DNA from: Bolinopsis microptera
Lineage: Eukaryota; Ctenophora; Tentaculata; Lobata; Bolinopsidae
Assembly: GCF_026151205.1 (NCBI RefSeq)
Contig: NW_026971774.1
Coordinates: 1-64,000 of the forward strand
Direction of reading: 5' to 3'
Length of the DNA stretch: 64,000 bases
Each line of letters opens with the position of its first letter. The stretch's first letter is position 1. Positions 1 through 12,159 of this stretch are shown piece by piece. Under the pieces are notes generated by a model. The model had not been told where the DNA came from. It saw only the letters and a program-made list of their open reading frames with translations, and did no database searches. Position numbers and translations under genes: made by a program.

Positions 1-229
1 GTTGAAATTTAAAAAAAAAGCCATGAATACAGAACACTGTAAGTTCTTTCTCATTGTGTCCAAATTGAAATGGCTTTTAATATTAGAATTGATGAAAACC
101 CACAATCAAGGATTAATCCTAATTACCCGGCAATTTTCGGCAGCCTTAAATGTCTTCTTCTTATTACCCGGTTCCGGTCCCGCCAAATGCAGAAAACCGG
201 AATATCCGGTCTTTTCCGGTCCGGCAGTC

Positions 230-645
230 GGTTCCTAACCCTCTGCTTTATCCAGCTGCCACTGGAATCCTCATATTCCAGTTCTTCTGCCAATAACTTC
301 CTGCTCCATCCATTTCTTCAAGTACCTTAGTATTTTCCAGCAACGCCAGTTGCATTCTACTCTATCCATATAGCACCAGCATCCTACAATTAAAGCTTTT
401 TTTTGCGAAAAGAAGCAAACGGTTGCTCACAATATCCATAGTCGCTATATTTAACCAGGTTGAGATCAGGGGTAGTACGTACCAGGACGGGTATTTCTTT
501 ACACTTTAGAGTTGACGAACTTAACTGAGGTGCGCTCAGTCAGTTTTAAACCATCAATCCTCTCAGTTCCACACTACATTTATAAACGAACTTTTGTGAT
601 TATTTTACTTTTCAACATAATAGTGAAATTTTACTGTAAATAGGC
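230..645. repeat. Dispersed direct repeat, copy 1
   Basis: This block is repeated at 2659-3650 in the same orientation. Positions 230-426 match 2659-2853, and 427-645 match the block around 3470-3650, with only scattered substitutions. It holds a single copy of the ~33-bp unit that is amplified about twelve-fold in the second copy. No coding potential is visible. A shorter third piece lies at 1608-1682, and 880-1000 looks like a much older relative. The block is probably an interspersed non-coding element; I do not recognise the family. Confidence 0.75.
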
Positions 646-1607
646 CTTATGATACCATTTTGATTTTAATTTCTGTTCACTGCTTGTTTATTTAAGTCTA
701 AGAATTTGGCCTTTTTTAATCGTTGATTACCTACATATCCAATACGTGCACAAGCCAACAATTTCAAGAGATTCCCTCTAAAATTCTCAGCCTACTACGA
801 CCAATTAAACACCGCCTATTTTTGCACATGACAAATTTGGTGCTTAGAATACTCATGACATTCAACATTGTACAGTGACGTATGGTTAAATCAGGGCTAG
901 CACACCAGAACGCGTATTTATTTTGAGATAACAAATTTAGCTGAAGTGTACAGTCAGTCTCAGATCAGTAATCATTTCAGTTCCACGGAGTCATAAACGA
1001 GAGGTCATAAACTACATCTTATATAGATTTTGCTTTAAATAAAACTTTAACTGTTAAATAGGCCCGCTAAAAATGATTTCGCTTGTAATTTCTGTTTGTT
1101 GGACACCGTTCGCGTAACAATCTGGTCATCCGTCATTCAAACGATTACACTTACAGGCAATACCTTATACAATACGTTTCGAACAATCATCATTTCTATT
1201 CATAATTTATCACCTCATAGATTATTTATATAGTTCATTCTCTGTGTTGGGTCAGAGGTCCAAATCCAATCATGCAGCTTATTGGATTAAGGCAGTAATG
1301 TAGTAAGTTTTCGTGATTATTATGTATAGTTCATACTTCATAATTAATCATCAACCACACTCAGAAACCACAGCTAGTTGAAGGTATATTGTGGTGCGGA
1401 CAAATGGTTCTACTCATGTGTAAATTTAAAGAAAATTAAACCGTTATATTGTTCAAATAAATTTGAAGGAAAAAATCATCAGCCAAATATTCTTTCTGCG
1501 GCCTACTCAGGAGCTGATTTCGGTGTTTGGTTTCGTGCTTAGAAATAAATAGACCAATTACAAACTGTTTAGATGTTCACGTGACATATTTGGTGCTCAC
1601 AATACCT
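646..1607. other. AT-rich non-coding stretch
   Basis: No credible ORF, RNA gene or recognised element is visible. Positions 880-1000 weakly resemble 470-600 (same order of short blocks around the 'cagtcag' and 'tcagttccac' segments), which suggests an old duplicate of the repeat at 427-645. Confidence 0.5.
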
Positions 1608-1682
1608 ATGTATAGTCGCTATATTTAACCAGGTTGAGATCAGGACCGGGGTAGTACGTACCAGGACGGGTATTTCTTTACA
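1608..1682. repeat. Dispersed direct repeat, partial copy
   Basis: A 75-bp segment nearly identical to 427-500. It contains the single minisatellite unit and the 'gtagtacgtaccaggacggg' block. It ends abruptly at both sides and carries a short internal insertion (gaccg). Confidence 0.7.
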
Positions 1683-1839
1683 GTTCTCCAAAATCCACGG
1701 TTTTCTGCAAAAACGACCATTCGTAACCTTTCACTATTGCTTTTTTACAAAAGCGTGTGATTGGAAATAGTGTAAAATGGAGACAAATAGTGAATGATTT
1801 TGTTTCCATTGTAAAATTTCACCATTTTCACAATTTTCA

Positions 1840-2035
1840 CCAATGGGACCCCCAGGTCTCCCAGTATTGGGATGGCCTGAGGTACTTATATCCTTTCCAG
1901 TAACCCTAACCCACCCTGTGCCAAGGCACTATACTCGTATACTATTTGTAGGGGGTTGGTCCTACGACACCAAGGACCTTCTGCGTGGGAGGGGATCGTG
2001 TTACCACTACACCACCCAGCCAACCAACAGATCCC
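1840..2035 (-). repeat. Possible tRNA-derived SINE
   Basis: On the minus strand, 2014-2004 reads TGGTGTAGTGG, close to a polymerase III A box. It is followed by a tRNA-like stretch and a short stem-loop (AGGTCC...GGACC). A convincing B box is not visible, so this is a tentative assignment. The + strand ORFs here are very short and not protein-like. Confidence 0.3.
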
Positions 2036-2658
2036 TCAAACTCCAGTTATTTTTAGAGCATCCTTTGATGAACTGACAGAATATCCGGTTTTAATGTCCG
2101 CGTCCGGGTCCGGTTTCGATCCGGTTTGCAAGAATTTGGCCGGATATTCAACCGGAAATTTCTTTTCCACGCCTCTAAGGTCGCTTATTATCTGTCAACG
2201 AATGTTCAAGACCCGTTCTTGTGAGATTTTGTGTAACACAGAGAGTCAAAACAGCTACCATTTATGCTTTATTTATGAGCATTTCAAGCAGAGGATCCCT
2301 GCTTTATTGTGGTAAGCAAACCCGTTGCTAACTCCCCTTATGTCAAGGATTAAAACAAAGGCCATTATGCCATTAAAAACTTTGGACATTATCCTCGGTT
2401 ACATCGACGCCACGTACTTATGAGAGCTGGCTGCTGGATCTTGGGCTTTACTTCTAAAGCAATTTGTACACTTGTGCTAGGCAAAACGCAGTGAATTCTT
2501 GCAATGTGCGTTTTGGTTCACTCCAACTCGTTTCTAGCTCTGCTCATACATCAGATCAATCAGTGACCCCTGCAGTGGTCGCACAACATATTAACAAGTA
2601 ACTGCTGCTCGCATAGCAGAAAATTACCTTAGACCGGTCAAAACCTTAGACCGGTCGG

Positions 2659-3650
2659 TTCCCAACCCCCTGCTCTATCCAGCTGCCACTGGAGGCCTCT
2701 TATTCCAGTTCTTCTTCCAATAACTTCCTGCTCCATCCATTTCTTCAAGTATCTTAGCATTTTTCAGCAACGCCAGTTGCATTCTACTCTATCCATATAG
2801 CATCAGCATCCTACAATTAAAGCTCTTTTTTGCGAAAGGAAGCAAAAGGTTGCTATAAAATTTAGATTTGGAGGATACTGGTGATAGCTGGCAGGCTAGA
2901 AGCTACAATTGGTTGAAGAGGGCAGCAACAAGGTAGAGTTGGAGCATGGAGGTAACTGAAGGTTGCTAAAGCCTGAATTTGCTTGATGTGATTGAGGTCA
3001 GTGGAAATAGATAATATTGGAGGGAAAGGATAATAGCAAAAGACAAAAGACAGCTAGAGCTGGAGCATTCGCTCAGGTTACAATACTCATAGTCGCTCAC
3101 TATAGTTACCTAGGTTACAATACTCATAGTCGCTATAGTTTATAGTTACCCAGGTTACAATATTCATAGTCGCTATAGTTTATAGTTACCCAGGTTACAA
3201 TACTCATAGTCGCTATAGTTACCCAGGTTACAATACTCATAGTCACTATAGTTACCTAGGTTACAATACTCATAATCGCTATAGTTACCCAGGTTACAAT
3301 ACTCATAGTCGCTTTAGTTTAGTTACCCAGGTTACAATACTCATAGTCGCTATAGTTACCTAGGTTACAATACTCATAGTCGCTATAGTTACCCAGGTTA
3401 CAATACTCATAGTCGCTTTAGTTTAGTTACCCAGGTTACAATACTCATAGTCGCTATAGTTACCCAGGTTAAAATTAGTGGTAGTACGTACCAGGACGGA
3501 TATTTCTTTACACTTTAGAGTTGACGAACTTAACTGAGGTGCGCTCAGTCGGTTTTAAACCATCAATCCTCTCAGTTCCACACTATATTAATTATAAACG
3601 AACTTTTGTGATTATTTTACTTTCAACATAATTGTGAACTTTTACTGTAC
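2659..3650. repeat. Dispersed direct repeat, copy 2 (expanded)
   Basis: Second copy of the 230-645 block. The left half (2659-2853) and right half (about 3470-3650) match copy 1. Between them lie ~215 bp of unrelated A/G-rich DNA and then the expanded minisatellite at 3068-3472. The block lies just upstream of the signal-peptide exon at 3966, so it is in the promoter-proximal region of the receptor gene. Confidence 0.7.
3068..3472. repeat. Minisatellite, ~33-bp unit, about 12 copies
   Basis: Tandem array of a unit beginning AGGTTACAATACTCATAGTC, with length variants carrying an extra 'tatagtt' or 'tttag' block. Copy 1 of the surrounding repeat has a single related unit at about 427-460, so the array arose by expansion inside the second copy. 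Confidence 0.85.
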
Positions 3651-3965
3651 TTGTTTATTTCACATTTGGGCCAATTTACATTGTTTAAAAGAATTATAAG
3701 CACTAATTAATACAAACATCAGCCCCTCATTCAAACTATTCGACGTTAATTATTCATAATGACCAGACTGTTGACTGTTGAGTGATAGATTATTAACTGT
3801 TTTGTACCTGACAGTATTTTATTCTGCTTTTTTATCTTTCATGATAAACCCATTTTGTTTTTGGAAATTACTTTAAATAAAATGTTCATGTTGCACTTAA
3901 TTAATTCAAGGATTCAATTAGCCAAATTCTAATGATTTCGACTCAAGAAATCAAGTAGAACGAGA

Positions 3966-4026
3966 ATGGGGGTCAAACTTTCGATCGCACTATTGATCGT
4001 CTTAGTTCAGGGCATCTTCTGTCAAG
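3966..4026 (+). CDS. Receptor gene exon 1: signal peptide
   Basis: A 61-nt coding exon starting at ATG 3966 and encoding a 20-residue signal peptide: short basic n-region (MGVK), hydrophobic core (about residues 5-17), then a polar FCQ end. It stops after the first base of a codon at a strong splice donor (CAAG|GTAAGA; GT at 4027-4028). This phase-1 end matches the phase of the acceptors at 56267 and 57047 on the same strand. The exon is too short for ordinary ORF listing. Joining it to the receptor is inferred from three things: the phase match, the lack of any signal peptide in the large downstream ORF, and the fact that removing the intervening transposon leaves a short normal intron. A separate secreted-protein gene is possible but needs another acceptor. 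Confidence 0.65.
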
Positions 4027-4185
4027 GTAAGAAATTTGAAATTGTTTAAGGACACGTTCATTGAAGTTTGATGAAATTGGTAAATTTTTAAAATAGTGTT
4101 TTTATCGACCGGTTATAAGGCAACATTTCGTCGACTTTGTCACACTTTAAATATGATACCTTATCGGACCTTGTTTGGACGGACA

Positions 4186-4210
4186 TTAAGGGGGGGGGGG
4201 GGGGGGGGGA
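4186..4210. repeat. Poly-G tract
   Basis: About 20 consecutive G residues, followed by ordinary AT-rich DNA. It is prone to assembly error and possibly G-quadruplex forming. A trinucleotide run (AAT)n lies nearby at 4399-4430. Confidence 0.9.
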
Positions 4211-5329
4211 TGGGTATTTTTTTGTGAAACTTGATTTCGAGATAGCCAGTTGACCAACAAACTAGAACCAGTGACCGAACTTTTGAGGGGGTCAACCGCC
4301 AAACGGTGCCCGCGGGGCAGCCACGCCCATATTTGGTCCAAATTAAGTCCAATTTAGCCAAATACCCTGAACATGCCCAAAACCAAGGTTTACAAGATTG
4401 ATAATAATAATAATAATAATAACAAAGTATTTATATCCCGCTCATATTAGCAACTAGTAACCAAGAATGGTATTAGCTACTAATGTCAGAGCGGCTGTCC
4501 AAACAAAGATAAAACTATAATAATTTAGAATTCTCCAACAAAAAATTCTCATTTTCCTTTAAACTGCTTATTAGTAACACTAACGTCTAAAAACTATATT
4601 ATACGACAGACATGGTGGTACAATCAGACATCAAATGGAATAAACTATAAGAGAAAAATAATAATCTCGACACATAATGGTTACCTTTATTTATTCAAAA
4701 GAATTTAATTAATTGAACTTCATTATACACTCTTCTTTATTTGTAGATCAAAACAACAAACACAAACTGAGGCCTGCATCCCCGTCAATACCACACAATC
4801 ATTTAATGAGTTGCTCAAGGTAGTAGACCAGTATTGGACAAAAAATGACTGAGTTATGAGCCAAAAATCATATGCCCATATTTGGGCATACGCACCAAAT
4901 TTGAGATTTCGTCCCATAAATTGGTCAAATATCAATATTTTAAGGCCAGAGTGAATATTATTTTCTGAATCAATTTAATTTTTGATGTCAAAAACATTGC
5001 TGCTATTTACATATTTGTAGCTGCTAAACTTTTTTTTATAATTGAGGTTAACCGATCACAAAATTGACTATACAACATTGAGGTTAATAAAATTGAGGTT
5101 CATATTTTATTACACTCCATAATTTTTTGTTATTTCGGTCAGCAAATGTAAACTCTAAATTTTAGGTTCATAATTATCAGAAAAAGTAATATCCAAACGT
5201 GATTAAATGAGCTTAACCTCTTAATTTAGGTATATAGCGAAAATAGATTATATGATAGAGTTGTTATTTTTATCGTGAGATTACGACATACAAATTTCTA
5301 AACAGATGTAGTGCTGATTTAACCATCAC

Positions 5330-5555
5330 ATTAGGGACGATAGGGTCGTTTTTATGATCCACCTTTTCTAGAGGACAAACCAAATTACTAAACGCTATAA
5401 CGAATCTATAGTATATATGCTCCACATATGGGCTACATAATATAATGTAGCCCAATAAATTTTGAGCATATATGCTATAGATTCGTTATAGCGTTTAGTA
5501 ATTTGGTTTGTCCTCTATAAAAAGTGGGCATATAAACGACCCTATCGTCCCTAAT
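5330..5555. mobile_element. Foldback MITE, ~226 bp
   Basis: A near-perfect long inverted repeat. The left arm starts ATTAGGGACGATAGGGTCG at 5330 and the right arm ends with its complement at 5555. The arms are ~100 bp with a short centre around 5431-5448. No coding content. A convincing target duplication is not visible. The transcript would fold into a long hairpin. Confidence 0.8.
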
Positions 5556-5727
5556 GGGCTAAGAATTATTTACACAAGATTCTCAATTTTTTTATGTACC
5601 ACAATATCACAGTGAGGTATCTATTTGTATTCCAACTGTCTAAAAACTGTCGAATTTCGGGTAAAGTTAACCTCATATTTCGAGAACAGAGGCAAATATC
5701 AAAATTCTGTACAATTGGTCCAAAGGT

Positions 5728-7180
5728 GTTATTATCATCGTTGGAAAGAAGGGTGACACCTCTCATTGCGCTAACAACAGAGGCATAACATTAAGATCCA
5801 CAGCCTCGAAGCTCCTTCAGATGATACTCCTGCGTAGACTTAGCATTGGCATGGAAAAATTTCTCCGGGAGAATCAAAGTGGTTTTAGACAGAATCGCTC
5901 ATGTATTGACCAGGTTTATTCACTCCGCTGTATTATACACCAATGTATTGAGTATAATATCCCTCTGTATATTAATTTTGTTGATTTCAAAGCAGCTTTT
6001 GATTCGATTGACAGGCAGTTCATTTGGAGAAGTATGCAGCACTACGGCCTACCTGACAAGTACATTATAATCATGAAGGCGTTCTTTACTCACACAGTTA
6101 GTGCTGTTAGGGTCAATGGAGAGGTTACAGGTTGGTTTGATGTCAACTCGGGAACTGGGCAAGGTGATATACAGGGACCACCAGTCTTCAACTTTTGTTT
6201 GAATTTTTCAGCATACCTTATGGAACTAAACAAGGTCATTAGTAAGGGGGCTTTATTACAGCTGCCAGCCCCCGGGGTAGAAGAGAAACATCTCTTGGAC
6301 ACTGATTACGCTGATGACATGGCCATGTTAGATAACTCAAAAGAAGGGCTGCAGGAAACCACTGACCTTCTCTGCAAATACAGTGCCTATGCGGGTTTGA
6401 AGATTAATGCTGGCAAAACACAGAGCATGGTTGTCAGTAAAAGTGCTTCGCAGAGGCCGTATTCTAAAGACGACACTATGGACATCAGTGTGGAAGGTCT
6501 CCCAATACAGCAGGTCAGCAGTTTCACTTACTTGGGTGCTATCATCAGTGGGAATGGAACAATTGACAAAGAATTATCAGCTCGAATTCAAAAAGCCTCT
6601 GGGGCATTCTATCAGCTTAGCAGTATATGGTACAGTCGCAACATCAAGACACCAACTAAAATCAGGATATACAAAGCGGCTGTCCTCACTATACTGCTAT
6701 ATGGAAGTGAGGTATGGAATACCACTCAGACGCAGATGAAAAGATTCGAGGTGTTCCATCATAGATGCCTGAGAAGAATCCTGAAAATCAAAAGGGTTTT
6801 ATCACGTATCTAATGCTGACGTACTTAAGCGGGCTAACATCGCCCCTGTTGATACTTTCGTACGAGCAGCTAGGCTCCGATGGTTTGGCCATGCAATGTG
6901 GTGAGGATGCCAGAAGAAAGAATACCCAAATATCTTCTGCACTGGATCCCAAAGCATGGTAAAAGATCAAGAGGCAGACCTCGGAAAAACTGGTTGTCAT
7001 GCGTCCGGGAGGATGCAGCAATCTTCACAGGTGTCGATAACATCACAATAGAAGATGCAGAACAACAAGCTACAGACAGGGTTCACTGGAGAGGTCTAAT
7101 ATACCGGAGAAAGGAGTTACTATGTGGTGCAGGCCACTCCAACGACTAGGAGGAGACCTTTTCAAGTACAAGTACAAGTA
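5728..7180 (+). pseudogene. 5'-truncated non-LTR retrotransposon (RTE/CR1-like RT)
   Basis: This relic begins within the reverse transcriptase fingers (motif 'GKKGDTSHCANNRGITL' from about 5732). It continues in one frame through 5821-6813: NQSGFRQNRS, FVDFKAAFDS, GTGQGDIQGPP in place of the usual PQG motif, and the catalytic YADD at about 6309-6320. It then shifts frame near 6805, and the C-terminal thumb (RLRWFGHV..., GRPRKNW) reads on to 7149. Endonuclease and ORF1 are missing, so it is a dead-on-arrival copy. The 3' end carries short tandem AAGTAC units (about 7163-7183), a tail type seen in RTE-like LINEs. It lies inside the outer transposon. Confidence 0.85.
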
Positions 7181-7429
7181 AGTACAATCGAATTGTGGTT
7201 GACAGCCCAAGGAACACCTGTGCCAAGTTTCAGCTTCTGGGTGTGGCTAGTCTTCTCAACGTTTTAACTTTTTAAAGTTTAAATTAAAGTTTTACATGTA
7301 ATTACATAGTTAAACCTCAATATTTGCCGCGTGATATCTTAAAAACGCAAGGTCAGATTTCGGTCCGGATATTTTCTTCTTGTTTGTCTTCAGCAGCTCA
7401 GATCAAATATAAATATGTTAAAACTGGAA

Positions 7430-8219
7430 AATCGACTTGGTACTGCAATATAAGTTGCTTAATGTTTGGTTGGATGACAACTAACGAGAAAAATAAACTT
7501 GATTACATAATAATTAATTCGGCTGAACTAACACATAGCAAAAGCCACATTAACGTTGGGGCCATCTACCAAATTTGAATGACAAACAATAACAAGAAAT
7601 CAAACATATCATAAATAATTATAAGGATTTTTGATTTTGTTCATTACAATTCCGTCACAACTGATAAAGAAAAAAGAAAGGACAAGCAGATAGGAAATTG
7701 GACGGACAGAATTGTAACCAACAAAAACACATTTCTGAGACTCATAAGACTGATGAGCTAATCTGGCCAGACTGTATCGGCAGCCTTGACACACGCTGTA
7801 ACCCCTTTTGAGCGCGCGCCGGCGTGCACGCTTCACGAGCACGCCGGCGTGTAGCAACGGCAGCCCAGAGGTACTTGATCAGTTTGGCCTAAAAAGTAGA
7901 AATCCGCTCTGACTGCCGGATACATACTGATAGACTATTCCATTTCAGCATAGATCTATAAAAGAAGCTATTTCGGAAGGCATCCGAGCAGGGCACAGTG
8001 TTACTGGGCCGCGCTCAGCCTGTCATTCCGCCGAATCTGTTTATGAACATAATAGCCTGAGGTCCCCAGGTAAGGCACAGTGGTATTCATGTAAGTTGAA
8101 GTATCCGACCTATCAATTATTTGAGCATTGTGCCTAGTGTATCGGGTGCCCTCTGGACGGCATAGGATTATATAAACAGGATTAAACAGGATTAAACAGG
8201 ATTAAACAGGATTAAACAT
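7430..8219 (-). pseudogene. LINE 3' fragment, second copy of the 16320-16900 end
   Basis: Positions 7430-7780 and 7860-8170 match 16320-16660 and 16660-16890 almost base for base. They represent the C-terminus and 3' end of the CR1/Jockey-like LINE seen at 16320-18165. Two insertions split it: a GC-rich palindromic stretch (7787-7860) containing CGCCGGCGTGC twice in inverted form, and a ~100-bp segment at about 7987-8085 bounded by the repeated word GGCACAGTG. The outer end carries four tandem AGGATTAAAC units (8174-8219). Confidence 0.75.
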
Positions 8220-8501
8220 GAAATTACCAGAGAGAACACTAACGGACTCGTCTTGGCTATACAAGGATGAATAAATCAATAAATAAATAAAATTATTAAA
8301 ACAGAATCATTTAAAAATTATTAAAATTTAACCGTTTACAATTTCACGAAAATAAAAGAAGATCGTCTATAATAATTTAAGGTAATACAGTAAATAAAGT
8401 TCGAGTACGAGGATTAGGACTTATTTTTAGGATTTCGAAGGTTTGAAGAGTCTGTTAGGTATTTCCCGAATTCTTTTGTGTGACAAGAGTTCATTATGGT
8501 C

Positions 8502-11225
8502 CTATACTCTTTTAACATTACAAGGCTTTTCAGAAAGCTTTGAGCGGAGGGAGTGGTATCCAGGGCATTCAGTTATGACATGATCCTCAGTTTCTAGGAT
8601 AGGTGTTTCAAAGAAAGGTAGCTCTTCGAAAAAGCGAATGACGTCTGTGTCTGGAGAGCAGCAAAAACGACACGTTTTCAATGATGTGTTGTATCGATCA
8701 CTAGTATATCGACCTTTCTCTACCTTCAGATCGTGACTGCTAGAGCGAAGTTTAGCAATGTTAGCTCTCTTAAGCCTGCACGGAATCTGTAAGTACTGTT
8801 CTTCACCAAACTCAGGTTTGACCGCGGTGTAGAATGACATCTTCGGCTGGTTGTGAAGATCCTTTTTCCAGTGGTTCACAAAGGTTTCGTGTATGTGCTC
8901 ACGTGCTGCAAGAGCGGGGTGTAGGTTTGGTTTAGCGGAGGTGCTCATCTTGATGATAGTGGACCAAGTGTCATACCAGGTAAGGTTCAGTTGTTTCTGC
9001 TCCTGAAATGTATGGTGCAGAAGTGTGTTCACGTTACCTACTACCGCTTGTGATGCTCTATAGAAGTAGGCAATACATTGAGGGAGGACGGTCACTGTCC
9101 AGGGGGTTCTTCCTGTGTCGCCGTAACAGAAGTTGTTATTCGCCTTTTTGTGGACACCCAATATCCATTTAAGAATTTTTAGGTGAGTAGATTCGAGAGC
9201 ATCTTTTGCTGCTGCTTTTGGGAGACTCACTTCTTGGTTTTTTGAGAGAATGGCTTTTGCGATGTTGGTCGATGGCAGCCAAACAGGGCATCCGTATGTA
9301 GCTGCTGGCTTGACTAAGCTATCGATGAGTTTTAGCATCGTGCTAGTGGAGAGTGCTCTCGTGTCAATAATTCGTCTCATAGAGAAGAACGAGCGTAGAG
9401 CTTTTTTCCTAAGCTCGTCGATTGCTTGTTTGAAGGAACCGTTCAGAGAGAATTGGATTCCAAGGTAGCAGTATTTTCTTACTGGTGCGATGTCCAAGTT
9501 TCCTAGTTTAAATCCGTAAGCACATTTGAGTATTCGTGAGCTTGTGTTAAATACCATCACACTGGTTTTGTTGATGTTCACAGACAACTCCCACTTTACG
9601 GCATAGTCATGCAAGCAGTTCAGCAGTTTCTGTAAGCTGTCCGCATCCAGCGCTAAGAGGACCAGGTCATCTGCCCAAAGGAGGTGGCTTACTTTAACAC
9701 CGTTTAGAAGAGGTACATCCAATTCCTCAATTTGTTCCAGCCTGATGGAGAGCTCGTGGATATAAAGTTTGAAGAGCTCAGGGGACATTGGATGCCCTTG
9801 TTCTGTACCGATCGTGACGTCAATGGCTGCGGAGAGCTTTTGGATCAGCTTGACTCTGGTTGAAGAGTTGTTGTACATGTGACTGATGCATTCGAAGAAT
9901 TTGCCTGCTATTCCCATGTTGCTCAACTTGAACAGAAGTGCTTCCCTACATACACTATCGAAAGCCTTGCGATAGTCAACAAAGCATGCGAATAGACGCT
10001 TCTTCTCTTTCTTAGCGTATTCCTCAATGATTGTATTTAGGGTGAGTATGTGGTCATTACATTGGGCTCCACTCCTGAATCCAAGTTGATAGGGTCGGTC
10101 AGGACAGGCTCTTTCTCTGAATTCGATTAACCGTTTGAGGAGTAGATTCGAAAAGAGTTTACTGAGACAGCTCCCAATTGTTATGGCCCGATAGTTATCA
10201 GGGTTTTGCCGGTCACCCTTCTTATGGAGGGGAGTTGTGATGGAGTTGTTCCAGGGGTAAGTTCCATGCTGGAGGCAGGAGTTGAAGAGTTTTACCACGA
10301 CGAGTTGGAGTTTCTCGTTGGAGTTTTTCAACATTTCGTTGGATATCAGATCATCGGACACACTCTTATTGTTTTTGAGTTTTTTAGTTGCATCTTTGAT
10401 TTCCTGTAACGTGAAGTCGCGATTCAGTTCATCGACCAGTTCCTTGGTGAGCTGCGAATTGTTGGACAAAGGAGTAGAGGTGACATCGTCCCTTGAGTGA
10501 TCGTTCCTACCACACTTCCGGTTGTAGAGATCATTAAAGAATTTGTGGAAGAGGATGAGATCGTAAATGTCGAATGGTTCTTCATCTTTGTACTGGTCAG
10601 ATAGCCGTTTGAGTGCTGCCCAGTTTACATCTCCACTTTCGTTTATCTTCTGGTTCATCTCATACAGGAATTTCCCCTTTTTCATCCTCTTAATAGCTCG
10701 GTATTCCTTTTTTCTGAGGAAGTGCTGGTCACGAAGGAAGTTGCTGTGTGGGTTACTGTTGGCATTTCTGTCGGCTCTGTTGGCCTCCCTTTTAGCATGT
10801 CTACAGCTTTGGTCAAACCACTTTTTCTTACTGGTGCGTTTGCCACTTTTGGTCGTAGTGACAAAATTCGCAAGATTGTGGTATGTTGCAACCACGTCTT
10901 CATTAAGCTGAGCAGCGTCGTTTGCTGTGTTCACTGGTTGATCAAGGAGGCAGTCCATTTTGTCTTTGAATGACTGGTCATTCTGTGCCAGCCGGAACTT
11001 AGTTGCTGTGTCTGCAGAGAGGTTCTCTGATAAGTTCCATTTGAAAGCTTTAGGTGCATCTTGGATTTCTGGCGATTCAAGACTGTTAGAAATCCTTCTT
11101 AAAGGGTTTGTCGATATTGACATTGACAGCGCTCTGTGATCGGAATATTGAGAGATGCTCTCAATTTTCAGGTGGCGGACTCTGTCATGAAGACTCGTCG
11201 AGACGCAAATGTAATAGATGAGATT
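8502..11225 (-). pseudogene. Non-LTR retrotransposon, long RT ORF, 5'-truncated
   Basis: One uninterrupted minus-strand frame of 873 codons (11123-8502), extending upstream in frame to about 11225. It starts in the last ~35 residues of an APE-type endonuclease (SDHRAL motif at about 11120-11137). It then runs through a basic linker, RT fingers (KKGDRQNPDNYRAI), FVDYRKAFDS, an EQGHPMSP palm motif and the catalytic pair as WADD in place of YADD/FADD. The thumb (CYLGIQFSLNGSF) and a cysteine-rich C-terminus (CRFCCSPDTD...HVITECPGY) follow. The RT region looks intact and recent, while ORF1 and most of the endonuclease are gone. The nearest clade cannot be fixed by eye. The + strand ORFs inside it are antisense shadows. 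Confidence 0.88.
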
Positions 11226-12159
11226 TTAGATTTGAAAAATTTTCAAAACGGTATATACAAATCAACAGGATTATAAAACATAAAAATAAAAACCGCTTTG
11301 TCGGCAAATGCCAGGGCCCTAATAATCCACTCCAAAAAATTCAAAACAGGACCCAGAAGCTTGTAAGCCACTGGTCAAAAACAAAGTGAAATCTAATTAA
11401 ATAAAGATTTTGTTCAAAAATCAAATAAAATCAAAATTACGCGACCAAAATTCAAAAACTCTCATAAATGTGAAAATCTTAGTATCAATCAATATCCATG
11501 ATCAGAATAAATGAGGAAAAACGCGAAAATCACATACATTACTGTATTACAACAGATGTCAAAAATTGTTATTAACAGAGATCCAATGTGTCCATAATAA
11601 AATAATAAAGTTCAACTAGCTTCCCAATCAAAAGGTAGTCAAGACAGGGTAACTAGAGTAGTAGGCAGTAACTTAGTAGTAATAGCAGAGTAGGGATAAA
11701 TTTGCTATCAGTGAGAAAGATGAGGGAATAGTCAGCATCAGGATGCAGAGAGTTTTCCCGTATGCGTCCATGCTTTAGGCGTAGTGTCAAAGTTGTGACT
11801 TCCAGTAAGATCAGGTAATCTGGTGATCTTAAACCCGAGCATCTCGAACCCCGTTTGACTCTTCTCACCCGGTGTCGCACAATACATGTACTGTGCGACA
11901 CCAAGTGAGAAAAGCTGCTGAAATAAGGTTACGGAAAATGGTGGGGTTATCAAACCCCCACATAGTAAAGAAACGGGGCGTTTAATGAGGGGGAAGTGTT
12001 GGAGCTATGCCCCTCAGGGGGTAATTTAAGATTCAAAATAGAACATTAAGCAAGGTAAAACAGCTAAAAACGCAGCTCAAATGATCACACACACTGAATA
12101 AGAATTGTCACAAATTTAACATGAACATGCACATGCAGTCGGAATTACCCAGCTTGAAT
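11226..12159. other. Stretch with no recognised gene
   Basis: AT-rich DNA with only short meaningless ORFs. A perfect-looking hairpin lies at about 11871-11903 (GGTGTCGCACA...TGTGCGACACC around a palindromic centre). Nothing else is recognised. Confidence 0.5.

Noticed and set aside
2-330. Short + strand ORFs at the window start
   Set aside because: Low-complexity and repeat-derived; the same DNA recurs at 2659 without frame conservation.
7740-7790. Hammerhead ribozyme (CTGATGAG word, also at 16629)
   Set aside because: No GAAA element or closing stems in suitable positions. The word is part of the LINE 3' coding region.
9250-10973. Several + strand ORFs of 70-114 codons
   Set aside because: Antisense shadows of the long RT frame at 8502-11123.
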